Assembly: GCA_032433765.1 (NCBI GenBank)
Contig: JAVIAB010000101.1
Coordinates: forward strand, 62,202,092 to 62,266,091
DNA: 64,000 nt
Reading direction: 5' to 3'
DNA from: Megaustenia siamemsis
Lineage: Eukaryota; Mollusca; Gastropoda; Stylommatophora; Ariophantidae
In this document: positions 9,745 through 20,730 of the stretch, one piece after another
Position numbering within the stretch: the stretch's first letter is position 1
Layout: every line of letters begins with the position of its first letter
Notes under the pieces: model-generated
What the model saw: only the letters and a program-made list of their open reading frames with translations
Told to the model about the DNA's origin: nothing
Database searches by the model: none
Program-made: the position numbers and the translations under genes

Positions 9745-10665
9745 AATAATCACAATTTAAGAAGGCATAAACACTGACAGCAAAGATCTAAGAATTATAA
9801 ATGAACATGTACTGGCAACAGCCATAAGAACTGGAATTCAATTGGGAGTGTTTCAACGATTAAAACAGGCTGTTAGACGATGCTGTGTGCTGTCACCAGA
9901 TTTATATAATTCATGTATAGTGAGATTATTGTAAGATTAATATTGGACAACGATAGCTCAGTGGTTAGTGAACTGGACTACAAAGGACAAGGGGTAGGGT
10001 TCGATCCCAACCGACGGCCTCCAGGTTCACCAAGCTTTAAAATGGGTACCGGATTTTTTTCTGGGAAAGTAAAGCAGCACGGGCGTAATACCGACCACAT
10101 TACCCCAAAAATCACCATCTGAAGGTCTGTAAAATATAGGGTCACTAACACTATATTTCCCTATACGGCTCTTGGCGTGACGGTGGTACTTTACTTTTAC
10201 TATATGGGACAAACCTGGAATAACAACTGGAGGTTATAATATAAATAACCTTAGGTATGCCGATAGTCTTAATCGTTAAGAATGAAAATGAGTTACAATA
10301 AATGTTCGACATTATAGTGGAAGAAAAAAAAAAAATTGATCCTCAATAGCAAAAGACAGAAAAATTCTTCACCGCAATGCACAATAAAGACAACTGAAAC
10401 AATATTAAAACATGTAAAGGGAATTAAACATCTGGTTCAATGTTAAACTCACATGGTTGATGTACAATAGATGGTGAGATGCAGAATAACTCAGGAAAAG
10501 GATTGTTTAAAAAAAAATGAGAGGAAGGTACTGTACAATCTTTTTCTGACAACAGAAGCAAGAAAAAAGAGTTCTTAAATTTTATGTAGAGCCGGTCATA
10601 ACATATAGTTGTGTATCATGGACAATAGGACAACAGACTGGAAAATCACTGGATGATGTAGAAAT
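9745..10665 (+). mobile_element. RTE-B fragment carrying a SINE
   Basis: A decayed reverse-transcriptase segment. Pieces of the 'LRIIKNMYWQQ', 'VLSPDL' and 'NNLRYAD' regions are readable. It is interrupted by SINE-1 at 9950-10201. It ends abruptly at about 10665 where a minus-strand RTE-B fragment begins. Confidence 0.82.
9950..10201 (+). mobile_element. SINE-1, tRNA-derived, full-length copy
   Basis: The tRNA-like head has an A-box region 'tagctcagtggttagtg' and a B-box 'ggttcgatccc', the internal promoter of RNA polymerase III. The body contains 'aaaatgggtacc' and 'taccgaccacattacccc'. The tail is 'ctttacttttac'. An imperfect ~10-bp TSD (atattggaca / atatgggaca) flanks it inside RTE-B. No protein is encoded. 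Confidence 0.9.
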
Positions 10666-11290
10666 GTGGTGTTTTTCTCTTATTTTTTCTCTTAGCTTCC
10701 CTCTATCTCTTCGTCCTTCAATTTGTTCCAGTTGTTACAATATATTCCAGTTGTTCTCTTCTCATTACATGGCCAAAAAATAATGATTGTTTCTTCGGAA
10801 CACTGGAAATTAGCTCTCTTTTTGCTTTGACCTCTCACAGAAAATTTCCATTACTCTTCTTAGCTGTCCATGGTATTCTCAATATTCATCTGTAAAACCA
10901 CATTTCTACAGACTCCAGTGATTTTCTTGTCTGTTGACCTTTTGTCCATGATTCGCATCCATAGACTGCTCTATGTAACATTTAAGAACTCTTTTTTCTT
11001 TTTTCAGTTGTCAAAAATGGATTTATTGCATAGTATCTTCCTTATTTTTTGGAAAGCTGCTTTTGCCTGAGCTTTTCTGCATCTCACCTCATGTGTACAT
11101 CTTCCGTCTGAGGTTAACACAGTTCACAAATATTTAAATTCATTTACCTGGTTTAATATTTTTTCACCTGTCTTTATTTGCACTGAGGTGATGTCTTTTT
11201 CTTTGCTGTTATCATTACCACTGTCTTTTTGCTATTAATGCTGAGTCCTTTATTTTTGCTTTCTTTCACTATAACGTCCAACATTTCTTT
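10666..11290 (-). mobile_element. RTE-B fragment, opposite orientation
   Basis: The minus strand encodes the C-terminal half of RTE-B, from 'DVIVKESKNKGLSINSKKT' (about 11270) down to the 'KQREK' region near 10670. Its content overlaps the plus-strand fragment to the left, so it is a second copy and not the inverted half of one insertion. Confidence 0.82.
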
Positions 11291-11291
11291 C

Positions 11292-11647
11292 ATACGCAGA
11301 ATAGAAATATGGAAATGACAGGACAAAATCACTAACATAGAATTATGAAATGAACCAGTCAAATACCAGTGGATAAAGAGATACAGCGAAGACGATGGCG
11401 CAGGATACGACACACACTGCGGATGCCAACTGAGAGTATTACACAACTGGTCCTTTTTTGGAATCTCCAGTGGAAAAGACAAAGAGGATGACCAAGAAAC
11501 TTTTGGAGAAGACATACAGAGGCAGAGATGAAGAGGATGGGTAAGACATGGAATGATCTTAAAAGAATGGCAAGAAACAGAACGATTCGGAAATTGTTTG
11601 TTGAAGACCAATGCTCCACAGGGAGCTGAAAGGTAGAAGAAGAAGAA
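11292..11647 (+). mobile_element. RTE-C 3' fragment
   Basis: Plus-strand C-terminal end of RTE-C (K-W-Q-D-K, R-R-R-W and K-R-Q-R-G blocks, with stops). It ends in the 'ggtagaagaagaagaaat' tail. Strongly 5'-truncated. Confidence 0.85.
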
Positions 11648-11825
11648 ATATATCTGGAAAGTTCATTTGAGGACTTACACACAAATATATGTGACGTAAA
11701 GATATTCCGAGAACCATATGCAAATAGGACAAAAACGGATATCCTAAGTAAAGGTCTTCTTAAAATGAAAGATGAAAAGAATTCGTAGACGGGTAGAACA
11801 CAACAAAATCATGTCAGTGAATGTA

Positions 11826-12400
11826 ACGCTATTACCACGAGCAGCATGACGATGGAGGTGATGACAGTGACCATGGCATTCATCTGAACAGCGTCACAGG
11901 ACTACACCTGCGCCTGCTTAAGGAGTGATTTGATAAACATGATAATAATCCGAAGACGATCTTTGTACACATGCAATGGGTAGAGTCATCTCAGATGTTA
12001 AAAATACGCAATGTCATCGTTGTGTACATCCCTGGACATTCGGGATACGGGGAAATGAAAGAGCGGGCAAGTTGACTAAATGCGGTATCGTTGAGGATGG
12101 TCAACCAGTTGGATTGGGCGGACATCATCAATGCCCTCAGAGATGTATGAAGGGCACAGGACCTCGACAAATACGAGTTCATGTCACTCCTTCGGATAAA
12201 AGAGATTGGGGCTAAGATGGGCATAGCCAGAAACGAAGTTCGTGTAAGAAGACTTATCAAACCAAATTAGAACTGGAGTCGTCAGTCGCTGGACACTGCG
12301 GGACTCGCTGAGGAGGGGATCTGAGCATCTACGGACATGTTCGGAGTGCAATGATGATGAGCCGCACACAACTCAATACCTCAAGATCCTCTCAAGTCCT
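11826..12400 (+). mobile_element. LINE-H 3' fragment (RNase H region and 3' end)
   Basis: Plus-strand copy of the LINE-H 3' third. The segment at 11835-11880 corresponds to the 'TTSSMTMEAMAVT' RNase H block of the 26.6-29.8 kb copy. The downstream part contains 'ggacattcgggatacgggga', equivalent to the V-P-G-H-S/V-R-G-N-E RNase H end. The tail near 12375 reads 'caactcaatacctcaa'. Frames are broken. Confidence 0.8.
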
Positions 12401-12704
12401 TAATTGATACTCGGAGAGACGATACAATGCTTTCATTTTCTGTGAGATTAAATGCTCCCACTTCATTAAAAAAGCATATATCGTGTTTAGAAAACATACA
12501 ATGCATAATTGTTATCTTTTCTTGGCCATATCAATCATACATAATGTTTCATACTTTATCTGAGATAGTCACTACCTGAAATTGAAGAAATGATATTTTA
12601 GAAAATGTATTTCACATAAATCACAAACACACACAGACACACAAACACGCACACAACCAAATGTTGAACTATATTAACTTAAAGTGAGGAAATAAAGTCA
12701 GTAT
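12401..12704. other. AT-rich DNA with a short CA-rich tract
   Basis: Only an irregular CACA stretch at about 12625-12655 stands out. No gene signal. Confidence 0.4.
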
Positions 12705-12706
12705 CT

Positions 12707-12922
12707 GTGGAAGTGGAAAATATGTATAATTGTCAACATTTTAACAAAGGACAATGCCAAGGTTGCAACAAACAGAGAGGTGTGACTATTCTGTCAGTTG
12801 CTTCTAAAATATTCTACAAAATCATCATGAACAGAATGCGAAATGCAGTAGAGATTGTTATGTGTAATGAACAAGCAGGATTCAGGAAGAAAGTGGCAAC
12901 CTTGATTATATTTTCACCCTAA
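12707..12922 (+). pseudogene. LINE-G reverse transcriptase fragment
   Basis: A 71-codon frame with 'GVTILSVASKIFYKIIMNRM' and 'EIVMCNEQAGFRKKVATL', i.e. polymerase blocks 2a to 3. It is truncated on both sides by stops and is far below the roughly 900 codons of a full LINE ORF. Confidence 0.8.
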
Positions 12923-13430
12923 TAGAAATACTGTACAGGTAACAAAGACATTGAGTTAACGATTGGATCTCAATTAAAGGACCTTGATTTTGGGGACAAC
13001 ATAGTTATCATCAATATCACTGTAAACACGATGTAAGAGATATCAAATGTCATGTTATCAATGACCAGGAAAATAGACTTGAGATTAACCAAGAAAAGAC
13101 AACATTAATTTTTAAAAAAACTAATTCGCCCAGGAGAAAAAAATACACCTGAAAGGAAAAGTAGTAGAAGAATCGCTTTTATATCTTGGAAGCTGCATAG
13201 ATTAATGAAGGAGGGAAAGAAAAAAAAAATAATTAGCATAAGAATAGGAAGACATCATGTACTTTCAGAAACTTTAATGAAATATGGAAATCAAAATTAC
13301 AATCAACAAAAACAGGGCTCTGGATGTTCAAATAAAATTGCCGTACCAAATCACCGTTACTTATGCATGCGAGAGCTGGAAAACAAATAAACAAATAGAA
13401 AATAAACTGGATGCATTTGAAAAAAGTGAA

Positions 13431-14102
13431 GAAGGTGGTCATTTGTTGGCCATGTGATGAGAAGTGACAACAAGAGTAGAAAGTGGTCAGATGTTGGCCA
13501 TGTGATGAGAAGTTACAACAAGAGAAGAAAGTGGTCATATGTTGCCCATGTTACGAGAAGTAAGAATAAGAGAAGAAAGTGGTCATATGTTGCCCATGTT
13601 ACGAGAAGTAAGAATAAGAGAAGAAAGTGGTCATATGTTGGCCGTGTGATGGGAAGTAAGAATAAGAGAAGAAAGTGGTCATATGTTGGCCGTGTGATGA
13701 GAAGTAACAAAAAGAGAAGAAAGTGGACATATGTTGGCCATGTGATGAGAAGTAACAAAAAGAGAAGAAAGTGGACATATGTTGGCCATGTGATGAGAAG
13801 TAACAATAAGAGAAGAACGTGGTCATATGTTGGTCATGTGATGAGAAGTAACAATAAGAGAAGAACGTGGTCATATGTTGGTCATGTGATGAGAAGTAAC
13901 AACAAGAGAAGAAGGTGGTCATATGTTGGCCATGTGATGTAGAGATAAAACAGGAGAAGAAGGTGGTCATATGTTGGCCATATGATGTAGAGATAAAACA
14001 GGAGAAGTTGGTGGTCATATGTTGGCCATGTGATGAAGATAAACAACAGGAAATGAGGGTGATCATATGGTGGCCCTTTGATGAGATAAAACAAAATAAT
14101 CT
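13431..14102 (+). repeat. 48-bp minisatellite, ~14 units, in-frame in a LINE ORF
   Basis: Units of 48 bp (consensus around 'gtggtcatatgttggccatgtgatgagaag') repeat about 14 times. The plus frame reads as a 16-residue repeat 'KWSYVGHVMRSNNKRR' over 13454-13942. Neighbouring units share private changes (for example two adjacent 'cccatgttacg' units and two adjacent 'gtggacat' units), as expected from local duplication. The last four units diverge and lose the frame. Confidence 0.95.
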
Positions 14103-14289
14103 CAAAACAGGTCCTCACTTGGAAATCAGAATATAAAGGAAAAAGATGCCGACATAGAAAAAGGCTGAAACTAAAACTGAGGTGAATGGCAATAACAGCA
14201 GGAATCATCTTCCTCAGATTGAACAACTCGCCCAGAACAAAGTCGTGTGGTGAGATACAATGTCGATCATGTGCCGGGCCTGATCATAC

Positions 14290-14487
14290 CTGATGCATTA
14301 TGCCAAAGATCGTTGGACACAAAATAGTTTAGAATGTCTGGCATATAAGCCATCTTCGGGTTAAATTGACAATATATATAAATGTCACGTAACATGTAAG
14401 TCTGTTCGTCTTCTCTTAAATGTTTCAACATATTCTCTTTTAATCTTCTCAGGATTCGTCTGTCATCAAATGTCATCAAAGACGAAA
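14290..14487 (-). CDS. Candidate internal exon of an unidentified host gene
   Basis: On the minus strand a 198-bp open segment (66 codons) is preceded by a pyrimidine-rich acceptor ending 'tttatttccatcag' and followed by a donor 'CAG|gtatga'. Both boundaries fall after the first codon base, so the exon is phase 1-1 and keeps the frame. The peptide includes 'DDRRILRRLKENMLKHLRED' and 'YCQFNPKMAYMPDILNYFV', a charged, helix-like segment. I do not recognise the family. It is unlike any repeat in the window. The next exon is not visible; LINE-G lies immediately downstream. It could also be a chance frame. Confidence 0.4.
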
Positions 14488-14529
14488 CTGATGGAAATAA
14501 AGACCTTAAAATGAAGAGGAAGGACATCT

Positions 14530-15777
14530 AGGAAGTCATTATACTATAAATAATAGCTGCAGCGATTAATCTTGAATATTAGAGATACAGAGATACATAA
14601 GATACATAGATACATTTTAATTATAAAATATTTCGATGACTGACTGAACCTGAAAAACGAATCAACGTCCCTCTATATACACACAGAATTGTAACAAGAT
14701 CATTTCTCTTATTAGTTGTGTACAGAAAATACAAACCAATATCGTTCTAAAAATGTTTAAGACCAAATCTAAAATATCAGACTAATAATTTGCAAACATA
14801 TTTCTAAAGAAATTTGTTATAATTGTATTACTCAAATTTCATCGGAGTACGATACAATCTATTATTAACTTTCATTGACATTACAAAAAGTATAACAACG
14901 TTTACATAGAACCACAATGAGGGACATAAATAAAACGCAAATTTCCTCTGCATCAATAACTTGATAGTAGGAGAAAGCTTATAATGCTTTGAGTATAATA
15001 TCTTACATATAAGAGAACGTTTATCTTCTTGCGCTGTTCAGCCCATACATGAACCTCGCATGTAAACTGCCTCCCCGCCGATACATTAGAAGCCAACTAC
15101 GTCTTGTTCATATTGGCCCAACTATTGAGATGCATAAAAGATATAATGTATGCTGATATCTGAATTAATCAGACTGTACTGACAGGCAATGCGACTCGAA
15201 AAAATGCATGTATACTTAAGAAAATAATCTCCTGAGACAGAATAAATAGTAACACAAAGTTAAATAGTAAGAAAGAATTGCTAGTAGACTATTTAGCTGT
15301 TGTTAGCTTAGGTTATACCCAAGTAGTATTATACAATATGACAAATGCCAAGAAGTAAAAATAGATGCAAGATACCGTAACTATTGTCATATGAGTGGTT
15401 AACAAAAAACGTCATTGTGAACAAAGAAAGACATCTTCAACTAACGCTTCATAAAAATGTGCAGTATTAAATGGTAAATCTGAACGTTAATTTTTACAGC
15501 AATAATAAAATGAAGACAATCAATTTGAACTGTGTCAACCATTTGACAAGAGCCATCTTAAGAAAGAAAAAGACAAAGCAAGAAGTAAACAAAAAAAGAG
15601 AAAACAAAAAAGTGAAGGATGATGAAATCTACGGGGATTGTTAATTTTTGTGAGTGTGTGTGTTTCTGTATATGTATACATCACAACATATATGTATATA
15701 TATATATATATATATATTTACTGAGTCATTACTAAAAAAGTGTACAGTACGTGTATATAAATAAATAAAAAAAAAAT
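14530..15777. other. 1.2 kb of unassigned, apparently single-copy DNA
   Basis: No element copy from this window and no recognisable coding motif. A short GT/TA run lies at about 15650-15718. This is the largest stretch without identified repeats in the first 20 kb, which fits with intron of the gene suggested at 14290-14487. Confidence 0.4.
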
Positions 15778-15895
15778 AGTTTCTCTTCTCACGATGTGCC
15801 CGTAAAATGTTCATTGTTTCTTTCTGATGATTTTTTTTATAACCTCCCTTTTGTGTTGGTCTCTGGTGATTTCTTCGTTGGTCTTTTAGATTGTC
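15778..15895 (-). mobile_element. RTE-F fragment
   Basis: The minus strand matches the RTE-F C-terminal segment around 'KKQSTFFGHIM' (compare 19260-19375). Confidence 0.7.
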
Positions 15896-15991
15896 CAGTG
15901 AAGAATGTATCTGAAGTTTGTTGAGAGTTCGCTAAAAGATGAAAAATGTGATGTGAATTTATAATAACTAGCTTCTGTACTTCCGGAGGTA

Positions 15992-15993
15992 CC

Positions 15994-16042
<49 letters not shown>
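15992..16042. repeat. (TA)n microsatellite
   Basis: TA run with one interruption. The 300 bp to its right show no recognisable feature. Confidence 0.9.
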
Positions 16043-16044
<2 letters not shown>

Positions 16045-16346
16045 CGAGGAGTGATATAAGGAGAGCTATCTCACGTGGGAAAAAGTGGAAAAGACAAGAA
16101 CGAGAATGCTCTTAAATGTGAAGCAGAGAAACAATTAAAGAAAAAATATCTGAGAGATAACTTGATGAAAACAAAGAGATAGAATAAGGTTGTACTCAAA
16201 AAGGTCACTGTTAAAACGTGGGTTACGAGACCCGACAATGCTACTTACTGTGATAAAGACAGGTGGTTTGGAAATTAGACAGTGGGTCACCGAACCAACA
16301 GGAGCTGTCAAGAAATAGTGAGCGGCTGATGGTAGAACCATCACAA

Positions 16347-16545
16347 GAGAGTGGGAGATCGAGTGAGAGAGAGACAGTGGTATAGACAGATTAAGAGAGT
16401 GAGAGATCGAGTGAGAGAGAGACAGTGGTATAGACAGATTAAGAGAGTGAGAGATCGAGTGAGAGAGAGACAGTGATATAGACAGATTAAGAGAGTGAGA
16501 GATCGAGTGAGAGAGAGACAGTGGTATAGACAGATTAAGGGAGTG
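16347..16545. repeat. 48-bp purine-rich minisatellite, ~4 units
   Basis: The unit begins 'gagatcgagtgagagagaga' and continues 'cagtggtatagacagattaa'. Four units differ by one or two bases. The minus strand is open through it (a serine/leucine-rich repeat 'SLSHSISHSLNLSIPL'), but this looks like a by-product of the 3n period. Confidence 0.93.
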
Positions 16546-16749
16546 AGAGAAAGCGGAGAGAGAGAGAGAGTAACCAAGGCGCCGTTCTGGTAGTTGGTGC
16601 ATTATATTGTAATTATTAATCGGAAACCACTAGGACCATATGCCAGAATGATTTAGAAACGAAGTAAATAATAGTGAAGAAAGCAGCAATTAGGGTCTCA
16701 GTCTGAATAGTAAAAAAACATATCTAATGTTCATATCGAAGAAACATTC

Positions 16750-17375
16750 ATCATCATCATGCAGATAAAGAAATAAACAGGACAAATCTGAAACAAGTGC
16801 AATGCGTCAAATACTTAGGCTCAATAATAACATCAGATGGAAGAAGCATCACAGAAATTAAAAAAAAAAGAACTCAGACCAAAATAGCATTACAGAAAAT
16901 GAAAAAAAAAAACATTTTATGGAACAAATATATTTTAATAGAAGTGATAAAGAGAGTCATTGGTGCTATATAGAACCAATTCTGACATGTGGAAGAGAAT
17001 CATAGACCGTAAACAAACAAATGAAAAGACGATTAGAGGCCGCAGATATGTGATTTCTCAGAAGAATGTTAAAAGTTCCCTAGACAGCTAAAAAGCTCAA
17101 CCAGGAAATTATCAAAGAGGCCAACACAAAAAGGGAGCTCATGAGACAGACCAGAAAGAAACAATCAATATTTTCTGGGCATATCATGAGAAGAGAAAAT
17201 CTGGAATACTTGGTTACAACTGGCAAAATCGTCGCTGACGACAAAAAGAGAAAATACTAGATAGCTTGGTGTCATTTCATGGAAAACAGCCAACAACAGA
17301 ACTGATACGATGCACTGTGGATAGAATATTGTGGAGGACATGATCGCCTACGCCAAGCGATATAACATATGATGA
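16750..17375 (+). mobile_element. RTE-F 3' half
   Basis: Decayed plus-strand copy: 'QCVKYLGSIITSDGRSITEI', then pieces of 'NKQMKRRLEAADM', 'FSGHIMRRENLEYLVTTGK' and the 3' end near 'cgccaagcgatataacatatgatgacgatg'. Frameshifts throughout. Confidence 0.82.
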
Positions 17376-17911
17376 CGATGTAAAATAATGTTGGGGAAAT
17401 AGCATTACTTCCTGTTTGTATTGATGTTTCATTCTGACATCATGTTTTTCGTTCATCATGTTAAAATACCTCTAGTCGTATAGCTCGGTAGTATTCTTGT
17501 CAAAACATGTTTTGTTATTCCTACTCATTTTTCTCCCAATCAAGTCTTTCTTGGATTCGCATTGTAAATAGCAACACTACTACATTCATGGTACTATGTA
17601 ATAGACACCTGTTAACCAGTGATATTTCATACCTTACACATATTTATTTTTCTCCTACCTTAATTTAATGACATATCAGTTGTATACCATTTACACTTTC
17701 ATATATGATAGCTACACAACACTTCCTTTCTGCAACCATACGCCATTACTGGCCCAATCGAACAAATAAAAACAAACAACTGACATGAAAAATTATCTAT
17801 TCGATTTTTACCTGTAGATTAAAAAAAAAAAAAAAACTTACTGAAAGTATATAATCACTTGTAGCGACAACCTAAGAAAACAGATTTTAAAAACAGCACA
17901 TTATATATCTT
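17376..17911. other. Unassigned AT-rich DNA
   Basis: A poly-A run at about 17820-17836; otherwise nothing recognised. Confidence 0.4.
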
Positions 17912-18225
17912 ACTTATCTAATGACCTTTCGAGGGTTGGCCAGCCCATAGGGCATAGACCCAGATACACGTTCTCTTATCTAAATTTATATTCCAGTAGT
18001 TTTCAATCCTTCTAAAGATATTCTATGAAATCTCGCCATTTGTCTCTGTTCTGTGCAAACAACTATATCTCATTAAGGGAGCCGATTCCTGATGCTCTTG
18101 CTTCTCTGATCAATGTTTTGTCTCAATGTATCTCTGCATCGGCATCTTTTCCTCTAACCTGTTTTTTTTCCCACATGAGGGCTTGCTTTGATATTCGGTT
18201 ATTATCTCTCCTCATCACATGTAAT
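17912..18225 (-). mobile_element. LINE-G C-terminal fragment
   Basis: The minus strand encodes 'HVMRRDNNRISKQALMWEKK', then 'REARASGIGSLNEI' and 'FAQNRDKWRDFI', the end of a LINE ORF like the one at 9000-9512. One or two stops occur. Confidence 0.75.
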
Positions 18226-18292
18226 TATATATATACATATATTTTTTCAATTCGTTAGAAATGTGATACTGGGACCTTCCATAACCAAATAA

Positions 18293-18358
<66 letters not shown>
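18293..18358. repeat. (TA)n microsatellite
   Basis: A pure AT/TA run. Two shorter TA runs follow at about 18506-18545 and 18672-18690. Confidence 0.95.
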
Positions 18359-18360
<2 letters not shown>

Positions 18361-18500
18361 CTGTTCTGTAAGTCAATGATGTTTTTTTTCTATCACGGGT
18401 ATTTTCTGCGGCTTGGTACATAGTGATGTTCTATTGTTTTATTATATCGTATATTCCCTCAATATTTCTACTTCCTTGTAACACACACACAGACACAAAC

Positions 18501-18537
<37 letters not shown>

Positions 18538-18690
18538 TATATACATACATACATGTAGACAGTAAATTATTCCGATATTCCTACTGTTAAATAATCTGAT
18601 CTTGTACAGAAGTAGTTTAATAGAATAAACGATGCATAACATATTATCTATATTAGTAAATGTCATTATACATATATATATATATATATG

Positions 18691-19050
18691 TGAAGTGTAA
18701 AATATATTTTTGGACGCTTTATTTATAATTGTAAAAATATTTATCTCTAAAATTCCACCTATTTTACTTCCCGTTCAGGGTTAAATATCCACTTTAGAAA
18801 TGGATAGTTGGCTTGCATCTGCGCAAGTAATAATGGCAGTAAAGATCAAACGACCTATTATTTAATATTAATTTCTTGGAAGGATATTTGAGCACTGTAG
18901 AAATGTCTTTGGCTGCACAACATAAGACTTACATTTAGTGACGATTAGGAATTGTTTTTTCTTAGTAATTCTTATTTGTTTTTTTTTTTTAATACATGAT
19001 ATTAAACAAGTTGTAGGACATAACCCATTTATAAGAGAATTAAATGCATC
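18691..19050. other. Unassigned AT-rich DNA
   Basis: No gene or repeat copy identified. Confidence 0.4.
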
Positions 19051-19063
19051 GATATTAACATCA

Positions 19064-19684
19064 TCATGTGCCATACCGGTTGGCGTAGGTGATGATGTCC
19101 TTCCACAATCTTCTATCTACAATGCATCGCATTAGTTCTGTTGTTGACTGTTTTCTATGCCATGACGCCAAGCTATCCAGTATTTTCTCTCTTTGTCGCC
19201 CGCGATATCTCTTTCTGTTTATTTTGCCAGTTGTAACCAAGTATTCCAACTTTCCTCTTCTCATGATGTGCCCGAAAAATGTTGATTGTTTCTTTCTGAT
19301 GTTTTTTAGGAGCTTCCTTTTTGTGTTGGCCTCTGTGAGAACTCCCTCATTAGTCTTTTTAGCTGTCCAGGAAACTTTCAATATTCTTCTAAGAAATCCC
19401 ATTTCTGTGGCCTCAAATCTTCTTTTCATTTGTTTGTCTACTGTCCATGATTCGCTACCATAGGTCAGAACTGGTTCTAAATAGCACCGATGAACTCTCT
19501 TTCTCATTTTTATTGACATATATTTGTTGCATAAGATGTTTTTCATTTCTGAAATGCTATTTTGGCCTGAGCTATTCTGCTTTTTATTTATGTGGTGCAT
19601 CTCCCATCTGATGTTATTATTGTGCCCAAGTATTTGAAACGTTGCACTTGTTTCAGATTTATGTCGTTTATTTTTATGCTGCAT
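19064..19684 (-). pseudogene. RTE-F C-terminal extension, longest intact frame of the family here
   Basis: A 206-codon frame with the post-polymerase region: 'RVHRCYLEPVLTYGSESWTV', 'MGFLRRILKVSWTAKKTNEG', 'KKQSTFFGHIMRRGKLEYLV', 'RQREKILDSLASWHRKQSTT' and ending 'YANRYGT'. The same architecture and ending occur in RTE-B, so the two families are related. The role of this extension in RTE-type LINEs is not well defined. No polymerase motif C is in this frame. Confidence 0.88.
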
Positions 19685-19715
19685 GATGGTGATGAATGTT
19701 TCTTCGATATAACCA

Positions 19716-19997
19716 TTACTTCTGTTTTTTACTATTCAGACTGAGACCTTTCTTGTTGCTTTCTTTTACTATTATGTCCATCATTTGTTGTAGTTCGTTC
19801 TCTGTCTCTGCTATTAAGACTGTTTCATCCGCATATCGCAAATTATTTATGTTGTGATCGTTGACTTCACTTCCTTTTTTGTCCACTATTAATCTCATAA
19901 TATGTTCGCTGTAAAGTGAAAACAATTCCGATGACAGAACACAGCCTTGTCTGACTCCTTGTTTTATATATTGGAATTGTCCTGTTTGGTTGTTCAT
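19716..19997 (-). pseudogene. RTE-F reverse transcriptase palm fragment
   Basis: 93 codons with motif B '[20 protein letters not shown]' and motif C 'NNLRYADETVLIAE'. The catalytic pair reads A-D-E where A-D-D is usual, so the second aspartate is replaced. It is separated by a stop and frameshift from 19064-19684. Confidence 0.88.
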
Positions 19998-20109
19998 TTC
20001 GTATAGCCGCTGTTTGTTGCCAGTACATGTTTTTTATGATTCGCAGATTGCATCGATATAGTATACATATTAATATTTCTTTTTAATAAAAAATATCACA
20101 TACACACTT

Positions 20110-20115
<6 letters not shown>

Positions 20116-20144
<29 letters not shown>
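20116..20144. repeat. (CA)n/(TA)n microsatellite at a SINE 3' end
   Basis: Short CA run changing into TA immediately before the SINE tail. Confidence 0.9.
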
Positions 20145-20393
20145 AAGTAAAGAGCCCTGTCCCGCCAAGTGGCGTATAATGATTACGGTTTTATTGACCA
20201 TAACTTTTTACATACCTTCGACATATCATTTTTGGTGTAATGTGGTCGGTTTTACGCCCGTGCCGCTTTACTTTCCCAGAAAAAAAGCATATGGTACCCA
20301 TTAAAGGCTATGTAACCTGGAAGCTGTCGGTCAGGAAGGAACCTCTTGTCCTTTGTAACTCACTAACTACTGAACTATCCCTCACTGAGCTCC
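20145..20393 (-). mobile_element. SINE-1, minus-strand copy
   Basis: The left end is the tail (aaagtaaag). The body has 'gccaagtggcgtata', 'gtaatgtggtcggt' and 'ggtacccatt'. The tRNA-like head at the right ends '...ctcactgagctc'. The B-box region is degenerate compared with 9950-10201. Confidence 0.85.
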
Positions 20394-20557
20394 CCTATAT
20401 ATAACTGAATATATAGTCAGTTATATATATATTGACTTGACCCCTTGAATCATGAACATCACGCAAATCGCAAATAAATTAACAAATGTGTTCTGAAAGA
20501 TCTGACTAATGTGTCCACTCGGAATTTCCTGTAGTGAATCATGAGCATAACAGGGAT

Positions 20558-20706
20558 GTCTGACCTGATGTTTCTGACTTGATGTTTCTGACCTGATGTT
20601 TCTGACTTGATGTTTCTGACCTGATGTTTCTGACCTGATGTTTCTGACCTGATGTTTCTGACCTGATGTTTCTGACCTGATGTTTCTGACCTGATGTTTC
20701 TGACTT
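20558..20706. repeat. 14-bp tandem array, ~10 units
   Basis: The unit is 'tttctgacctgatg' with a C/T alternation. It reads on the minus strand as a 14-residue repeat (three 14-bp units per 42 bp), which has no sign of being a real protein. Confidence 0.95.
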
Positions 20707-20730
20707 TATGGCTTGCAGACTTCATTTATT

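Larger units (their letters stand above)
12705..14275 (+). mobile_element. LINE-G copy expanded by an internal minisatellite
   Basis: The left part encodes reverse transcriptase blocks ('ILSVASKIFYKIIMNRMRNA', 'NEQAGFRKKVATL'). The middle holds the 48-bp array at 13431-14102. The right part resumes C-terminal LINE coding ('LTWKSEYKGKRCRHRKR' in one frame, then 'LAQNK'). The first array unit lies exactly where this LINE family encodes its R-R-W-S-Y/F-V-G-H-V-M-R motif, so the array grew from that motif. Confidence 0.8.
19052..20045 (-). mobile_element. RTE-F LINE, ~1 kb 3' copy
   Basis: Its 3' end (left) carries the 'catcatcatgtgccatacc' terminus, the complement of an ATG-repeat tail. It encodes the polymerase palm and the whole C-terminal extension in two frames. 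The 5' side is truncated in motif B ('[14 protein letters not shown]'). Confidence 0.9.

Noticed and set aside
9946..10020. Functional tRNA gene
   Set aside because: A- and B-box are present, but the tRNA-like part does not close into an acceptor stem and is fused to a repeated body with TSDs, so it is a SINE head. The heads at 50700-50752 and 62610-62690 were rejected in the same way.
13454..14105. Plus- and minus-strand repeat proteins of 162 and 168 codons
   Set aside because: Both arise from the 48-bp minisatellite. Only the underlying LINE motif is real coding sequence, and it is a decayed element.
16135..16602. 155-codon serine/leucine-rich frame
   Set aside because: Produced by the 48-bp purine-rich array on the opposite strand; no motif outside it.
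20558..20706. CRISPR-like array
   Set aside because: 14-bp units without spacers; eukaryotic context. The same applies to the 18-, 21-, 30- and 80-bp arrays.
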